From: Sweltsa coloradensis
Taxonomy: Eukaryota; Arthropoda; Insecta; Plecoptera; Chloroperlidae
Length of the DNA: 64,000 nucleotides
NCBI GenBank assembly: GCA_024449915.1
Contig: JAMZAV010000166.1
Location: 1,258,413-1,322,412 of the forward strand
Reading direction: 5' to 3'
The notes beneath the pieces are model-generated. The model had not been told where the DNA came from. It searched no databases and saw nothing but the letters and a program-made list of their open reading frames with translations. The position numbers and the translations under genes were made by a program. Position 1 is the first letter of the stretch. Each line of letters begins with the position of its first letter. This document shows positions 12,585 to 26,900 of this stretch, in pieces.

Positions 12585-12770
12585 TTCTTCTTCTTTTCAT
12601 ATGCCCCCAATCGGCCTACTCGGCCATCGAGTGTTGTTGTGTTATCCATTAGATTGATTGATTGACTGGATATTGCTTAACGTCTCATATTAATGCACTT
12701 TGGCTATTCGAGACGATTTATCCAATAGAGACAATTTATCCAATAGAGACTGGATTCCCTTTGTACACGA
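12585..12770 (-). repeat. LINE-B 3' tail joined to another dispersed repeat
   Basis: CTTCTTTTCATATGCCCCCAA matches the tails at 8.15 and 45.77 kb. From 12660 the plus strand reads GGATATTGCTTAACGTCTCA and ATTCGAGACGAT, which recurs at 27.22-27.28 kb. 12930-13534 shows nothing recognisable. Confidence 0.55.
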
Positions 12771-13534
12771 GTCATGCCATCTGGCATCTTCTACTGGGTG
12801 ACTGCATGTTACAAGAGCCGCACCGTGTTGCACCCATATTGAAGACGGAGCGATATTGTGAGTGCAAACATAGCGCGAGCGGCGTTCAATGTATAAAAAT
12901 AAAACATCTTGTTCAAACTACGTATTGCTGAATCAGAATAACCCTTGCTTAGGCACCAACTCACTTGCCCAAAACCTTGATTTTGGTTGACTGGGATAAA
13001 CCAGTGGTGAAGTCTACAGCTTTAGGATAGGCCAGACATATCCTAACTTGCACTGGTAGGTCTAGCTAGAACCTAGACAGGTATCTACCTCTTAAATTGT
13101 TAGATTTATATTATGTTTGATATTGCCATGTTGGCAACTGGGAAATTTAATTTTAACTCGAGTGATTTGCGCTGGTTTTAACTTTTAAGTGCATCCAATA
13201 TTACCTCGATTTCCACTGACTCATGCAAAGAGCCGGAGTCGTGATGTCACTATGCAAAACCATCAGGTCCAGATGCAAACCCAGTGCATTCCATTGGAAA
13301 ATACCTTAGGGTCAAAACCTTAAAAAGTATAAGTCCGTGAAAGTTGGCTGAATAGAAGAGAACCATTAATATAACCTCACTATTGGCATACTTGGAGAAG
13401 TTTCATTTAAAAAGGAACTTTTAAAAGATTGAGTCCATCAATTAAAAAAATAACTTTTATAAAGTTCAAGTTCCTCATAAAAAGGAACTAAGTTCCTTTA
13501 AAAAGTAACTTTTTATTTTTTAGTTTGTTTAATG

Positions 13535-13956
13535 CACTGAGCTCTATATACTTACGTGGAGATCTGATATATTCCGGGCAAATGTTGAGATGTGAAGTTG
13601 GCGGAAGTTTGCCGTCCGCCATTTTCTTAGGTCCCTAATCAGCGCCAGATTCAAAAGAACTAAAACTAATAGATTCGTAGTGTATCACTGCAGTAACACT
13701 ATTCCTAGGCATCCTGAGTGTCCCTGATAATAGACCACTGTAATGTAGGTCTACTAGTCAACATAACCTCAAAATAAGCTAGCCACAAACCGCCATCTTG
13801 ACGTTAAGATTTACATCTAGACGGCAGTGCAATCGCAATATAATCGAGAGACGTCAATAATAGGCCCATCTGGTTAGGCCTTGTAGACCCATCGCTTTAG
13901 GCCCATGTAGGCTTCAAGGTTACAGCATTGCATGCGTAAGTATATAGAGCTCAGTG
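13535..13956. mobile_element. MITE with 22-bp perfect TIRs and 8-bp target duplication (hAT-like or P-like)
   Basis: Inverted ends CACTGAGCTCTATATACTT... are exact over 22 bp (13535-13556 and 13935-13956). GTTTAATG flanks both sides (13527-13534 and 13957-13964). 422 bp, no ORF. An 8-bp duplication fits hAT or P; the CACTG start is unusual for hAT. Confidence 0.9.
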
Positions 13957-14556
13957 GTTTAATGCGACTGCAGAGTGAATGATGTGCAACTTGCAAGTAT
14001 GCGTCCGGCTGTCATAGAGCACGGTGAGCGATAGGGTCATGAATCATGATTGTACATATGATATGAAAATTATAAATTATAAATTATGGTATAGATGGTC
14101 CCAACGAAAGAATGCAGATAGCTCGAAATTGTTTTCCCAACATAACAACTTTGTCAACTCTATTCACGCTAGCTCAGCGTGGATCTAGCACGGAGGAACT
14201 CGGTGAGATAGCACAGATAATTTTTGCTTGCGTTGGTAAAAGATATTTCTCTTTCATACACAAAGGCGACATTCCATTTACCGTCCATTCATACTACCCC
14301 CACCACTACAAAGCATCTGCATTCTTTCGTTGGAGCAAGTATAAGGTTGTTTGCTAACGAATGCTGAAAAGTGGTGCTAAGTACAAAATTGACTACTTAA
14401 TTGTAACTGGAACGTTTTAAGAAACTTAAAAAAAAATCCTTGGAAATATGAACTTGATTACTTAAAAGTTCCTCAACACTAAAAGGGATCAAGTTCCTTA
14501 AAAAGTTCCAGGAAAATGGAACTCGTTCTTTTAGAAAGTTCATTCCCCAAGTATGA

Positions 14557-14895
14557 CTGTAGGCCATTATATGCAGTTTTTTTGACACAGTGTAGCCTAC
14601 ACATCTAGTGCAAATTTTGATAATCAATTTTCTGGATACCTATATAGTTTCTAAACGTGAACGATTTTTTGTCAGACGGTACAAAACTCAAAATAACTTG
14701 TATTTGTACTGTTTGACAAAAAAATTCATGCACAAACTATTTATTATAGAAATCGATTTTTCCTTATATAAGGTGGAAGCTTAAGGGGTTTAGAAACTAT
14801 ATTCAGAAAACCGATTCTCAAAATCTAATTTTGCTCTAGATGAGTAGGCTACACTACGTATTGTCAAAAAACAACATATAATGCCGGCCAATAGT
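14557..14895. mobile_element. foldback MITE
   Basis: Imperfect inverted arms: GTAGCCTACACATCTAG (about 14592) against the complement near 14850; ATAGTTTCTAAAC near 14646 against GTTTAGAAACTAT near 14798. A second inner inverted pair (GTCAGACGGTACAAA / TTGTACTGTTTGAC) makes the whole unit a hairpin. No ORF. Confidence 0.65.
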
Positions 14896-16010
14896 GAGGT
14901 TATGTCCCGCACATAAAAATCATCAATTTTTTTCTCTGTTATATGTAAGGCCCTCTTTCATCCAAAAACCTTTTCAACTATGTTTCTTTTACTGTCAAAT
15001 TATCAGCCAGAGGTGGATACAATAGAGCCTTAGGTACGTAGGTGTACTTGATCTCTGAATGCAATCATTGGACTAACACCTCCAAAGTCATGTTGCTAGG
15101 ACTACTAACCTTTCTTTTATGCAAGTGCTGTCAGTTTCCATGGTGTTTCAAGAGTTTCAGTTTGCACCTTTGGTTACTGTATTTCATTGGTTAATTCACT
15201 GTCAGCGGGTGCACTAGCCAAGAGCAGATAGATATACACTAATGACATCCCAATGCACACACATTGAGTGCATACAAATAAAAAACCACTATTAGTGCAA
15301 AAATTGCATTTTGTGCATAGATGATATAGGCCCTACTAGTCAAAAGTATTTTTTGAAAATGCTACAGTGATGTATTTTAATTTTTTACTAAATCCAAGGA
15401 TTGTCAATACTTCTTGGCCAAATTTTCAAATAAAAACGTGTCAGTATTACATTTCAGTGATAGCAATGCTGTTGAGAAAAGTTTGAAATTTCTATTAAAA
15501 TCAAATGATATTGACAACCCACAGCCCAGACAGACGAGTACTATCACTGACATTGCCGTCCCATATTTGAACCATATGGCCATCCCATACATGTGGACAT
15601 CGTTGTAGACGAACATGAGTTATGGCGTTAATGAACATCGCAATAAATAATATAATGCTTAATTGCTTATGCACAATTTTGTATGTAATGTACCAATTAT
15701 TTCCGTTTTTCAATTACCATAGACCTACAAATTTAAACATTCACCATATAAAATGAAAGGTAAATGTTTTATGCATTAAGCCCCCAAAAAATAATCGTTG
15801 GTTTAGAATTAGATCAATATCAATCTACAGTACATAAAAAATTCGACTAATACAACATAATAATGATGGCAGGTCACAACAACTACACTAAACACTAGTA
15901 AATAATTATTAATCTACTTCTTGGATTGTATGTCTAAGCGAGACATTGCAAAATGGTTCATGGTTATGCAAATCATCTAACCGATAGCTGCAACAAACAT
16001 TTTTTAAAAT
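14896..16010. other. no gene recognised; downstream of DDX18
   Basis: AT-rich; ORFs at about 15.4-15.7 kb are short and overlap on both strands without family motifs. Confidence 0.5.
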
Positions 16011-16016
16011 TTTATT
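16011..16016 (-). promoter_or_regulatory. candidate polyadenylation signal for DDX18
   Basis: AATAAA on the minus strand (TTTATT on plus), 85 nt beyond the stop codon. It is the first canonical hexamer downstream. Inferred only, since the sequence is AT-rich. Confidence 0.45.
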
Positions 16017-16100
16017 ACATCAAGTCCATTTCCACATTCACGATACCAAAAGGAAAATATTTACAAGATTTTAGGTATCAGCAGGTCTACCTACATTTGG

Positions 16101-16267
16101 CTAACGTGAGTACTGGCGGTTATCTCCGGGATTCTTCTTGGGTGGGCGGTATATTTTATTCTTGAAGGCATCCGTCCCTCGTGCTGGGTTGTTTAACGTC
16201 TTGAACTGCCCATACCCTCCGCCTCCAAGCCGTTTTCTTGGGCGAGAATCTTTGCTGCTGTTGAAAC
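16101..16267 (-). CDS. DDX18: DDX18 terminal coding exon 7 (basic Gly-rich C-tail)
   Basis: Acceptor TCCCAG|GTTTC at 16268/16267. It encodes [20 protein letters not shown], then a Lys/Asn-rich tail ending NRQYSR and TAG at 16103-16101. The order basic stretch, GGGG-aromatic-G, Lys-rich, short terminal peptide matches the C-terminus of DDX18 proteins. It lies 3.7 kb from exon 6 across a hAT element, a Helitron-like fragment and a SINE. Phase fits exactly. Confidence 0.82.
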
Positions 16268-19200
16268 CTGGGACTACGTTAAGGAAATTAATGTCAAATG
16301 AATGGGTTGCAAAACTTGGGTCAACATGTTGAAGGCCATGTGGAACATGAGTGTCATTTACTTAACAAAAGAAATAATAACTTAAACAACTAAATAAAAT
16401 AAATAAATTTGTATTTAGAGGCCACTCGAATAGTCTACTTAAACTGATTTCTTAAAACAGACTATGCAAATCCTGTTGGTGCTGATGTTACCAAAGAGCA
16501 AACAATGCCAAACTAGAGACCGGTATTTTAAATAGGAAACACGGGCCAAACAAGATGGACGCGGCCAAAATCAAAAGCCAAATTCAGAAAACCTTACAAT
16601 GTAGTATGTACCTTGTTGCTATAGGTGAAACCAGATAAGCTGGCGGCCGTCAAGGTCAAGCGAGAGCACGGACGCCAACGTTGACAATTTACACACAACT
16701 GGCATTAGGTAGGGCCTACCGTATTTGGTCATGTTATCGTGATATGTTATCACATAAATCAACATTTTATAAGCTGTGAATAAAGTAGTTCGTCTCACAG
16801 AGTTAGTATTTTAGTGAAATAATGATTTTAAGTAATCTCGATCACGAAAGTGTTTTTTTGCCTTGTTGGTAATGGTGTGTCCAAAGTTCCAGCTGTTTAT
16901 ATATAATGCCAACCTCGTCAGATGTGATGTCAATATTTAGGAGCATCAAAATGTCTTGATTTTATTCGTACACTGCATAAATAGTACTTTATTTTTAGGG
17001 TATATTGGGCAAGGCTTGGCTTTAAAATAGTCGTGTTTTTCTCCGAAAGCAGTTTTGGAGACCGTTATTTTATCTACTTTTTGCCGATCCTGTGGCCATA
17101 GTGCGTGGACGACAGTGCTGCGATCCCTCGGCGACCGCCACCTTATATGGTTCCACCTATAGGATGGCTCCAAAGTCAACGTTTACACATTCCCAAGCCA
17201 AGAACTGATGGAATTAAGTCTTTTCAGAAGTTAAAATCTTCTGCCTATAGTGGGAATCGAATCCTGGACCTTCTGCTTTGGAAGCAGAGACTCTTAAGCA
17301 CAGGCCCAACGAGCCACACACATCTTTGTACATCCTTGGGATGTTGTGTGGTTGGAAGGTTGATGCTTGTGAGACCAAGTAGAGAAGGCTGAAATGGTGC
17401 ACATGCACCACAGGACCAAGACTAGCTAGATTCCACAGTCAGTGGTGTGCCTTTGTTCCATCAAGGTAGTGTTTGCAGCATGTGTCACTTCTAAAATGAA
17501 ACTTGAGTTTGCCTACATCTAGGAGCATTTTCGTGCAATCTACAGCCCTCCCGTTCTTCTCTCTAGTTATAACAATTTCTTGGTAAATAGCACACGTAAA
17601 CTGACTCACTGCAAGTGTATTAGTTGATAATCCATGCAAAGCTTTGATGCTACAAAAACATCTTACAGTGGTAACCTTAACATTTTCTTTTTTAGCAAAA
17701 CTCAATGGCTTAAGTTATAAAATTAAATTAGTGCTTTGTGTGTAGAGGTTTTGACATGGGTCGAGTTTGGACTTTGGATAATAAACTGCTTGCTAATAAA
17801 AAACTACAGTATGGTAGGTATGGTACTAAGTTTTTGATTTCCATTGATTGGCTTTTGGATACTTAGACCAACTAGGCTATCAATTGTGCTGCCATAGACA
17901 AAACAAACGAACCAAAAATTAAAACTAGACCTAAGTACGAAAAACTTATTTCATGGACTCGTGTCAAGTCTGTAAAAACGATAATCATTAAAATATTTCT
18001 TTGATTGACCAAAAAACGTAGCAGATCTAAGTTTAGAGATTTCAAAGGTCCCCTCCAATCTTTCATCAAGATCGCATATGATATGCAATTGCCCGGCAAA
18101 GAACAAACAAACAGTAAAAGAAAGAAAAAAAACGCGAGTTATTTTTCTTGGGGTAAGTGAAATTGAAGTCTTCGCTTCTCTCATCCAATCACGGAGTAAA
18201 AGTAAATAAAAAAGAATGGACAATAAATCAGTTTGAAGAGTTGAATTTTGTTCACTTGTACTGATTGGTGTTTATTTAAAATTTCTTCAGTGCTTGGGTT
18301 ATATCAAGCATCTCTGTTGTGTCGCAATTCTCACACAATTCATTTAATCTTCCAGTTGTTTTCATTTTGGAAGCAGTTTAATGTCAAAGAAATATTGTTG
18401 TTCTAGAGAGCTGCTGTCATGTGTTGTTATTTCCTAACCGGTGGCCATAGTGCGAAGGTAGACGAGAGGTGGCGTGCTGCGATCTCTCGGTCGTGGCATT
18501 CTATCTGAAATCAACTATACATTCAATGAGGGTGCTGTTGTAGGCAGTGGCGAAGCGTCCTATGAGACAATGAGACAATGTCTACCCTGTACAAAAATTC
18601 CTTGTATGCCCTTGTATAGAATGTCATAATTTATTTTCTAATACAAGTTGGTCTTCGTGTCCCTTGGAAGTTTGAATTGAAGCGCGTGACTGAGTGGAAC
18701 AGCTCGCAACACCACTGCTCGCGCCATCTACCGTTGCAATTTGAAACTGGTGGTAGGGGCTGGCACTTATGATTTGACCATGATTTGACTGACATTCGGG
18801 AGACACAGGCAGAGACATTTCAAGCCTGCGCATGCTCAGAGCCCAATTTTCGTGTTTTTCCAAGAATCTGAAGGGGAAGTAGGAGTCATATCTCGGGAGT
18901 TCAAGATGCATGAGGGTTGGCCGTTGGTGATGGTCGGAGGGGGTGGGGGTGGGTTGGGTTGGGTTGGTTTCCCTCCCTCCCTCTCGCCCGCGTAAATGGT
19001 TGAACACGTGCTATTCTATCCTGCCATGTGCTCGCAATTTTTAAGTAAAGTGATCGACAAATCATCAAGTTGACCGGTCGTTTGATAAGGGAAATTATGA
19101 TATGTTATGTCCATGGCATAAATAATTTGATACTGTTACCAAAATATACACTATTGATATTTTACTAAGAAATCGCGCTGCGGAAATAGCGACTTTAAAA

Positions 19201-20944
19201 ACACATTGCAAAAGTTTAACTTTACGCCCGTCTTTCCACTCGGACTGAATGAGTTGGGCATAGACATATCATGCATTGTCCCTCTACTGCCCCCCCCCCC
19301 CGAACGTTTTTGAATTTATTACGAAATATTAAAAACATTATTATCAAAAGATTAAACTTATATCATATTTGCTCTACTAATTTTTGTCTACCCTAACTTC
19401 AAGACCACGCTTCGCCACTGGTTGTAGGTAGGTGGTGGCAGATGACACTATGTCTAGGGGAAACAGAGCTTCAAAACTACTTGGTGGTAGTTGGCAAGAT
19501 TTGGTGATGTGTTGGTGTGATTGTTCCCAGTAACTGAAATCCAACTGCCTGCAGTCAACGGAAAGTAATTCTGGTAGTTCAATCTGTCACTACCTACCTT
19601 CAAAAGCACCCCTACGGTATTTATCATGCTAGCTTTAGATAATTTTAGTACTGTATCCTACTCTTGCCAAGTTATAAAGACCACAAGTTAATCAAAACTT
19701 ATCAGCAGCTTGTCTTCTCATCTATTTGTGTTTATAGTGATTTTCCTAACGTTTTTAAGGTAAGATGTTTCAAGCGTTCTTTAACTTTCTTACTACTGGA
19801 ACATGTTTATATCTGTTCCTAGATCAATATCCAAACCACTTAGGCCTCAGCTACATATACATAATACATACCCATGCAAACTATATTATACAGGTTTAAC
19901 CTTTGTTTTACCATTATAGCAGGCGCCTATGATGCTGTTATGAAATATGATGGTTAAAGGATACGTAAGTCAACAGATGGTGGAACGGTGAACCCAAAGG
20001 ATAGGGCCACTTTAGCCAAATCCAGTGTTTCCACATCGAAGATCTGCTTGAGATGGTGCGAGCTGTACGACCGCACATAGGACTTGTATGCCTCTTTGCT
20101 GACATGTTCAAGAAATAGTTCTTTGAAATGAGCTTCTCTAACTGAAATCAATTTAAGACAATCATAGAACAAGGAATAACCTAATGTTGATTAATTAGCA
20201 ACAAATTAAAAAAAAGGTTTATTTCTCGATTTGGTTAGTCGGGAAACACTCCCGTTGGTGTAATTGTTATTATTTACTACAATTCAGAAATTAAAAAAGT
20301 CCGCCCCAACCGGGAATCGAACCACGGATCTCCCGCATTCCAGACAGGCGTCTTAACCACTAGACCATCAGGACGGGTACATTTTAACCTCTTAATTGTA
20401 GTTGCATTATACAAGATCCGTGGTTCGATTCCCGGTTGGGGCGGACTTTTTTAATTTCTGAATTGTAGTAAATAATAACAATTAAAAAAAGGTGTAGGCA
20501 TGCATAAAGTCATACTCATAATATGTTATGTTGATAGATTTCATTGATCATCAGTTGATTGATCTTACTCATAATAGCCTACATATTACTACTAGGTATT
20601 ATAAAGGCATACAGGTAAACCCAACCTCAGCATTTTTGCCTAGTTTGGTCACCTGAATGTTACTATATAAACACTATGATGTTGCATATAGCCTAGGCCT
20701 AATGCCAGAGGCATAGCTAAGAGTTCAAAGACCTGTATGGATGGGTGCTATAAAAAAGGGGCCAGAGGCAGAGAAAACACCCCAAGGTTGGTGGCTAAAA
20801 AGTAAAAACACATTTGGCCTTTGCAATAGTTAAAGACAGGCTAACAACCTACCGCCACCGTTAACTTGAACCTTTACTCGGCCAGTACGTAGGCATACGT
20901 GTATTTGGATAAGCAAATCCATCGATAAAAATGATATATTCTTA

Positions 20945-20987
<43 letters not shown>

Positions 20988-23900
20988 TAATAATTCTTTT
21001 ATTGGTCCCGATTGACTCATACATGAGCATTGGACAAGTCACATAAACTACATTTCACCTTCGTTACAATATCAAAATTACATAAAGTCGGGGCCAGGAT
21101 ATCTTGAGAGTGTCCGAGGCCAGATAAAAGGTTCAACTAGACCGGATGCACTGGCCTTCGCTCGGCGAGGGTAGGTTCATTCATTCACAAAGACATTCCA
21201 TTCAATCAAATTAATTTGGTATAGTTTATGGTATAACATGAAATCGCAATTACAGGAGTAATATGATGTTGAATTTGAATAGTGCATCACCTTGTACCCC
21301 AGAAAAAGTTTTTAAATTTTATTGTAAGGTATATTTTTAACACAGTTAAAATCTATAAGATTATAACATAGGCCTATAAAATAATATACAACCAAAAATA
21401 ACCAAAAATAGACGAATTTTTTAGTTTAAAAACATAATTTCGATGAATTCGTAATTTTTTATTCAAAAACTCTTGTAAAAATTTAATCGGTAAACGTTTA
21501 ATACAGTTTTCCGAAATTTGCATGTATTCCACTCAAAACAAATTATTGTAAAGAACAGAAACATGGGACCGCAAACTAGTTTTATAGGTATTGTTCAAGT
21601 GGGTCTGCGTGCGATCTTATTTGTCCAGCAATCATTCACAAAGACATTCCATTCAATCAAATTAATTTAGTATAGTTTATGGTATAACATGAAATCGCGA
21701 TTACAGGAGTAATATGATGTTGAATTTGAATAGTGCAACACCTTGTACCCCAGAAAAAGTTTTTAAATTTTATTGTAAGGTATATTTTTAACACAGTTAA
21801 AATCTATAAGATTATAACATATATAATACCTATAGTAATATACAACCAAAAATAACCAAAAATAGACAAATTTTTTAATTTAAAAACATAATTTCTATGA
21901 ATTTGTAATTTGTTATTCAAAAACGCTTGTAAAAATTTGATCGGTAAACGTTTAATACAGTTTTCCGAAATTTGCATGTATTCCACTCAAAACAAGTTAT
22001 TGTAAGAACAGAAGCATGCGACCGCAAATTAGTTTTATATTGTTCGAGTGGGTCTGCGTGCGAATTTATCTGTCCAGTTTCAAACCTCTCTCCAGGTAAC
22101 ATTAGAGAGGAAAACAGGTTGTTGCTCTGTGGCTCCGACTTTAGTACAAGTATCAATAAACAATCAAAATCCAACCAAATCCAATACAAACACGGTAAAC
22201 ACCCCATTCAAGATTTATAATCATGTCTTATGATCCATAAATTCATTAACTGAGTAAAATGCCATGCTTAAAAGAAACTGTTTTACTTTGAATTTAAATT
22301 GCCCCCCTCTCAAACTTTTCATACTGCTAGATAGATGGTTGTAAAACTTTGATCCGGCATACCCTGGGCTTTTAGTCTTAGTTTTTTTTTATAGTCCGTT
22401 TGTAGATTATGTGCCGGAAGTCTAAAATCGAGCTTATTTCTAGTGTTACTACTTTATTTGTTACAATATCAAACATGTGCACATTTTCAATAAAAAACAA
22501 AAATACAGATACCTTCATAGCATTTTGAAATGTTTTATTTGTAGACAAATAAAAATATCCTCCAAGATTAAGAGTTTATCCCTTCCGAGCTCTCAATCTC
22601 TCAGGACCGGTTGCAGCAGCACCGCACGGCTTATTCCTACATCCGTAGGCTTACATACCACTATGTAGACTAGAAAACATGTGCAAAATAGATTTGCCAG
22701 TTTCTTACCTGCGGTTGAATGTCAGCAATTTTGTTCCACGAGAACTCAAACTCGTTCAGAGGGACTCGAGCTTCCTTAAGGTAGCGTAAAAAGCCAAGTT
22801 CCTCGGGTCGTAACATGAGCAGACCGTGTCCCTTGGCTCCCTCCCCTCTTGCTGTTCGGCCAACACGGTGGATGTATTCTTTCGGGTCGTCTGGCGGATC
22901 GTACTGTACAATCCAATCAACTGCAGGAATATCCAAGCCACGGGCAGCTACATCCGTGCACAATAGAATGCCCTCCTCTGCGTTGCAGAATTGGAAGAAT
23001 GTAGTTGTACGCTTGGCCTGCTGTTGCTTCCCCTGAAACCAAATTTTTATGTGAAGTGTCAGATTGACGATCAACATAGTTGCTCAACATTGTTGCTACT
23101 TGCAAGTTGCTACATGGAGCAGGTGTGCATTTGATAACATGCACATTGCCAGCTGCCCGATAGGTACAGTCAACACAGGTTGCGCAACATAGACATGTTC
23201 AATACGGAAGCTAGAAACTTCCAAACTGGATTTCTTCAAAGTGAACGTAGACCACCAATCACAACAGAAAGTGCCACCAGTATGTACTTATTTTATTGCT
23301 GGTGTACCAGGGCTAGCAATAAAGTTGCACAATGAGAATAGGGCAACATTGTTGATCAATGATCATCTATTGCATGCTTTAAAGCCAGGAATATCAGCAG
23401 GTTAGGAAACATGTATAAACATTAAATAATTAACAATCTTAATAATTTACTGGTATTTATAGTATAGGTCTATCAGTATCACTACACTTTGTTCCAACAT
23501 CATTTAGTTGGGTACAGGGGTGTTTCCACTATTTATTTTGATCAGCACCGGCTTGCAAAGCTCGACACCTCATTTTCTCATTCTCTTGCTGTGGCACCAG
23601 TTTTCTCCACATTTTTGTCCTCTCACTCTCCCTTCAACCACTATCCACTGGTCTCATCCACATCTGCCTCTACTTGGTCTTACTATATGTCTTGGGGTTT
23701 TCCCACTCTTCTCTTCTCATCTCATTCTTTAAACCTACCGGTAACTCAAATGCTTGTCCAGAGATTTTATTCTTCTGTGTCCATATGACTGTCCATCAAA
23801 TTGTTGATTCCATCAGAGACCTAGGTGTACAGATGTCCTCTGATCTTTCTTTTAATGATCACCTTAGCATTGTTTCCAAAAAGGCACTAAAAATTCTTGG

Positions 23901-26900
23901 TTTTATCAAACAAAATTGTACGGCTAACTTCTCACCCAAAACTACAAGAAGCTTTATGTATCCTTGATTCAGCCCCTTGCTGACTATGCCAGTGTTGTGT
24001 GGAATCCATACCACTCACCAAAATTAAGCAAGTTGAACACATTTACTAATACAAATTTTAAAGTTTTTTTTGTTATCAAAATAATATAAATTTTCACCGA
24101 TCACATTATGCTACACTTTGTCAACAATATTCGATTCCAACACTAGCAAGTCGTCATAGTGCAACCAGCGTAATTTTCTTCTACAAACTTCTCCATAACT
24201 TCATTGAGCAGGTCCTACTTCAAGATATATAAACTTTCACATCCCGTCAAGATTTACAAGAAATTACATCCCCTTCAAAATTCCATGTGCTCGTACTGAT
24301 GTTTTTAAATTTTCCCCCATTAACCGAATTCAAGACACCTACAACAAATTACATTTAAAGTAGCTGTATATGCCAGTTTCCCAACATAATTCATTTATCA
24401 CTCGTCACCTGATCACCAGTTTTGTATTTTGTAACCTCAATTTTTCTCTCTTTTTTCTTCATTCATCTCGGACTTTCAGCTGTTTTTTTATATATTATAT
24501 AGGTAGGTACTTTTGTTATTAAAGTTTTTCTTGTTGTAGGGGCTATTTGTTGTAAAATTTAAATTTTATAGTATTTGTTCATGTATTTAATGATTTGTAT
24601 CATGTACCTATTTGTATTGCTTTGAATTGTTTAGTTTTACTTACCAAACACTTGTGGGTTAATACCTGTTGTTAGAGATCAATAAATATAGGCCTAATCA
24701 CTAAATATATCGCAGTCAATCCTTTTCCATCTTGAACTTTACGCTCCCGAGAGAAAATTGTTGCCAAGTCTGTTCACAGTAAATTTCTATAAACTACTCT
24801 TCAGTTTTCATCATGCACACACCTACTACAGTTAAGTAGGTAGGCCTACACATGCTATAATAAGTTTTAAAGGTTGCTTGTGCAAGGGGAGTTGAGCAGA
24901 CTGCACTGTCCATTGTCCAACTGAGAGTAGGCCTAAGCAAGAACCTTACTAAGCAGAAGCACCTTGTTGAGAAAACTAGTACACTAGGCGGCTATGCCCA
25001 ACCAAACTTATTTCCCCATATGTGAATCTGTAGGGTCTATGTCGATGTTGTGAGCTAAACTTGGAAATAAGGTGAATAGAATGAGGAATTTTAAAATTTA
25101 TTTATATTATTAGTAAAGGACATTTTTGACGGCTGGTCCTTGGGAGAACACTATTATTGTTAATATTTTTATATTTATTCAGGGATACAAAGCATACTAC
25201 ATAATACTGTGTATACTTACATGAATGCTCATAACAGGTAGATCAATGTAATTAAGTAGTTCATGGTGGTATTTTACCGACATGCACGAACTGAAGAACA
25301 CCATGACCTTCTTCTTACGATTTTTCTTTAAAAACGTGAACAAAAGTAGAAGTCTCTTCTCAGATGGACAAATAACATATCCCTGTTCTAGACCATCTAC
25401 AGTAGCAGCATCTTCATCATCATCCACTCCCACATAGAACGGCTCCTTTTTTAAAGCAAGCTTTGTTAGGGCTTGCGTTTTTGCAGTTGATGTAGCACTG
25501 AACAACATCGTCTGGCGGCGTTCTGGAAACAAGATTTCGTTAGACCTACAACTTATGCTTATTGAATTGGACAAGAATATTTAACTTTAAAGTATTTAAA
25601 AACTAAGTTTGCACCACACTTGTGAGAGGAAAGTTAATCAAACAATTATCACAAAATGTCAAACATTCAATTAGATTCTCAGTTAGGTTAGGCTAAACAA
25701 AAAAATTGCCAAATACACTAAATAAATAGCTTTTTAATTCAGTGCTGAATCATGGGGATATGTACATTTGTACAGTATGTAAGCTAGGTGGCCTAAATAT
25801 ACATTTACAACACATATTTTGCAGTTTTACTTACTGGGTAGAAGGTTAATAATCTGTTTTAAATCTTCTTCAAACCCAATGTCCAGAATCCTGTCTGCTT
25901 CATCAATAACCAAACATTGAAGATTCTTGTACAGAAAATCGGGAGTGTTTTGCAGATGGTCCAGAAGTCGCCCAGGTGGTTGTTATCAGGATATTAATGC
26001 CCTTTGCAAGCTTTTGTGCTTCAGTTTGTCTGTTAGCTCCGCCCATTAACAGCCCATAGGTATGATGATGATATTGCATTAGCTCCTTAAGAACGCCAAA
26101 AGTTTGCATTGCCAATTCTCTTGTCGGGGATATAACTATGCACCCGGTTTCCCTTGCGTGGCATGAACTTGAGTTTGTAGATTAGCTCTATTGCTGGAAT
26201 TAGGAATGCCAACGTCTTTCCCGATCCAGTCTTTGCCGAGGCTACCAAGTCACGGCCTTCTAGTAGGGCAGGTATAGAACAAGCTTGGATCTTGGTTAGA
26301 GTTGTAAAACCCATTTCAGTAATGCCCTTAAGAGTGTGTTCACAAACACTTTCTTTTAACGATTCAAAAGTAGCATTGCTCAAAATCGATAGCGCAATTC
26401 CTGATCCCGGCACTGTAAAGAAGGACACATATCGATTACAGCCAGATCAATTAGGTACCACTAGCGGTCAGTTAGGCCAACAATAACATAAATAAAATTA
26501 GGGATGCACATTGATACTTTTTTCATTATCGATTATCGAAATGGATGTCATTATCTAATCGATAATATCGATATCACCAACAAAGCCTGTTCCGACCTAT
26601 AAGTGGAACCTCAAGTGTGGCAAGTGTAAGTCAAAACAATACAATCGCGTTCTGTTTGCTGCCTCGCTGTCTTCGATGTCATGTGTTTGGCTTTCGTTAT
26701 CGACTAGGTAATTTCCAAACATAAATCTCAAGTGTGACACCATCAGCCCAGCCAGTGCATGGTACAACATGAGATAATCTCAGTCTTTAAGGTTTGGTTC
26801 ATGCCACTGTTGACCAATTATTTGATATTTCGATAATCAATAATGAATTTTGGTTATCCATTATCAAAATTATATCCATTATTGATTATCGTGTGCATCC

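Noticed and set aside
14112..14357. 81-residue ORF
   Set aside because: No recognisable motif and no splice or neighbour context.
14112..16010. another protein-coding gene downstream of DDX18
   Set aside because: No conserved peptide in any frame; only short overlapping ORFs.
18624..19007. 127-residue ORF inside the 18.5-kb hAT element
   Set aside because: Pro/Thr-rich low complexity from GGGTT repeats, no transposase motifs.
19954..20172. exon 6 ORF as the true DDX18 C-terminus with an upstream Met start
   Set aside because: The upstream part is intron plus a shifted frame; the family C-tail is found at 16101-16267 in the right phase.
20296..20390. functional tRNA gene on the minus strand
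   Set aside because: It folds only roughly; the anticodon GGA would need a serine-type long variable arm that is absent, and a SINE tail follows.
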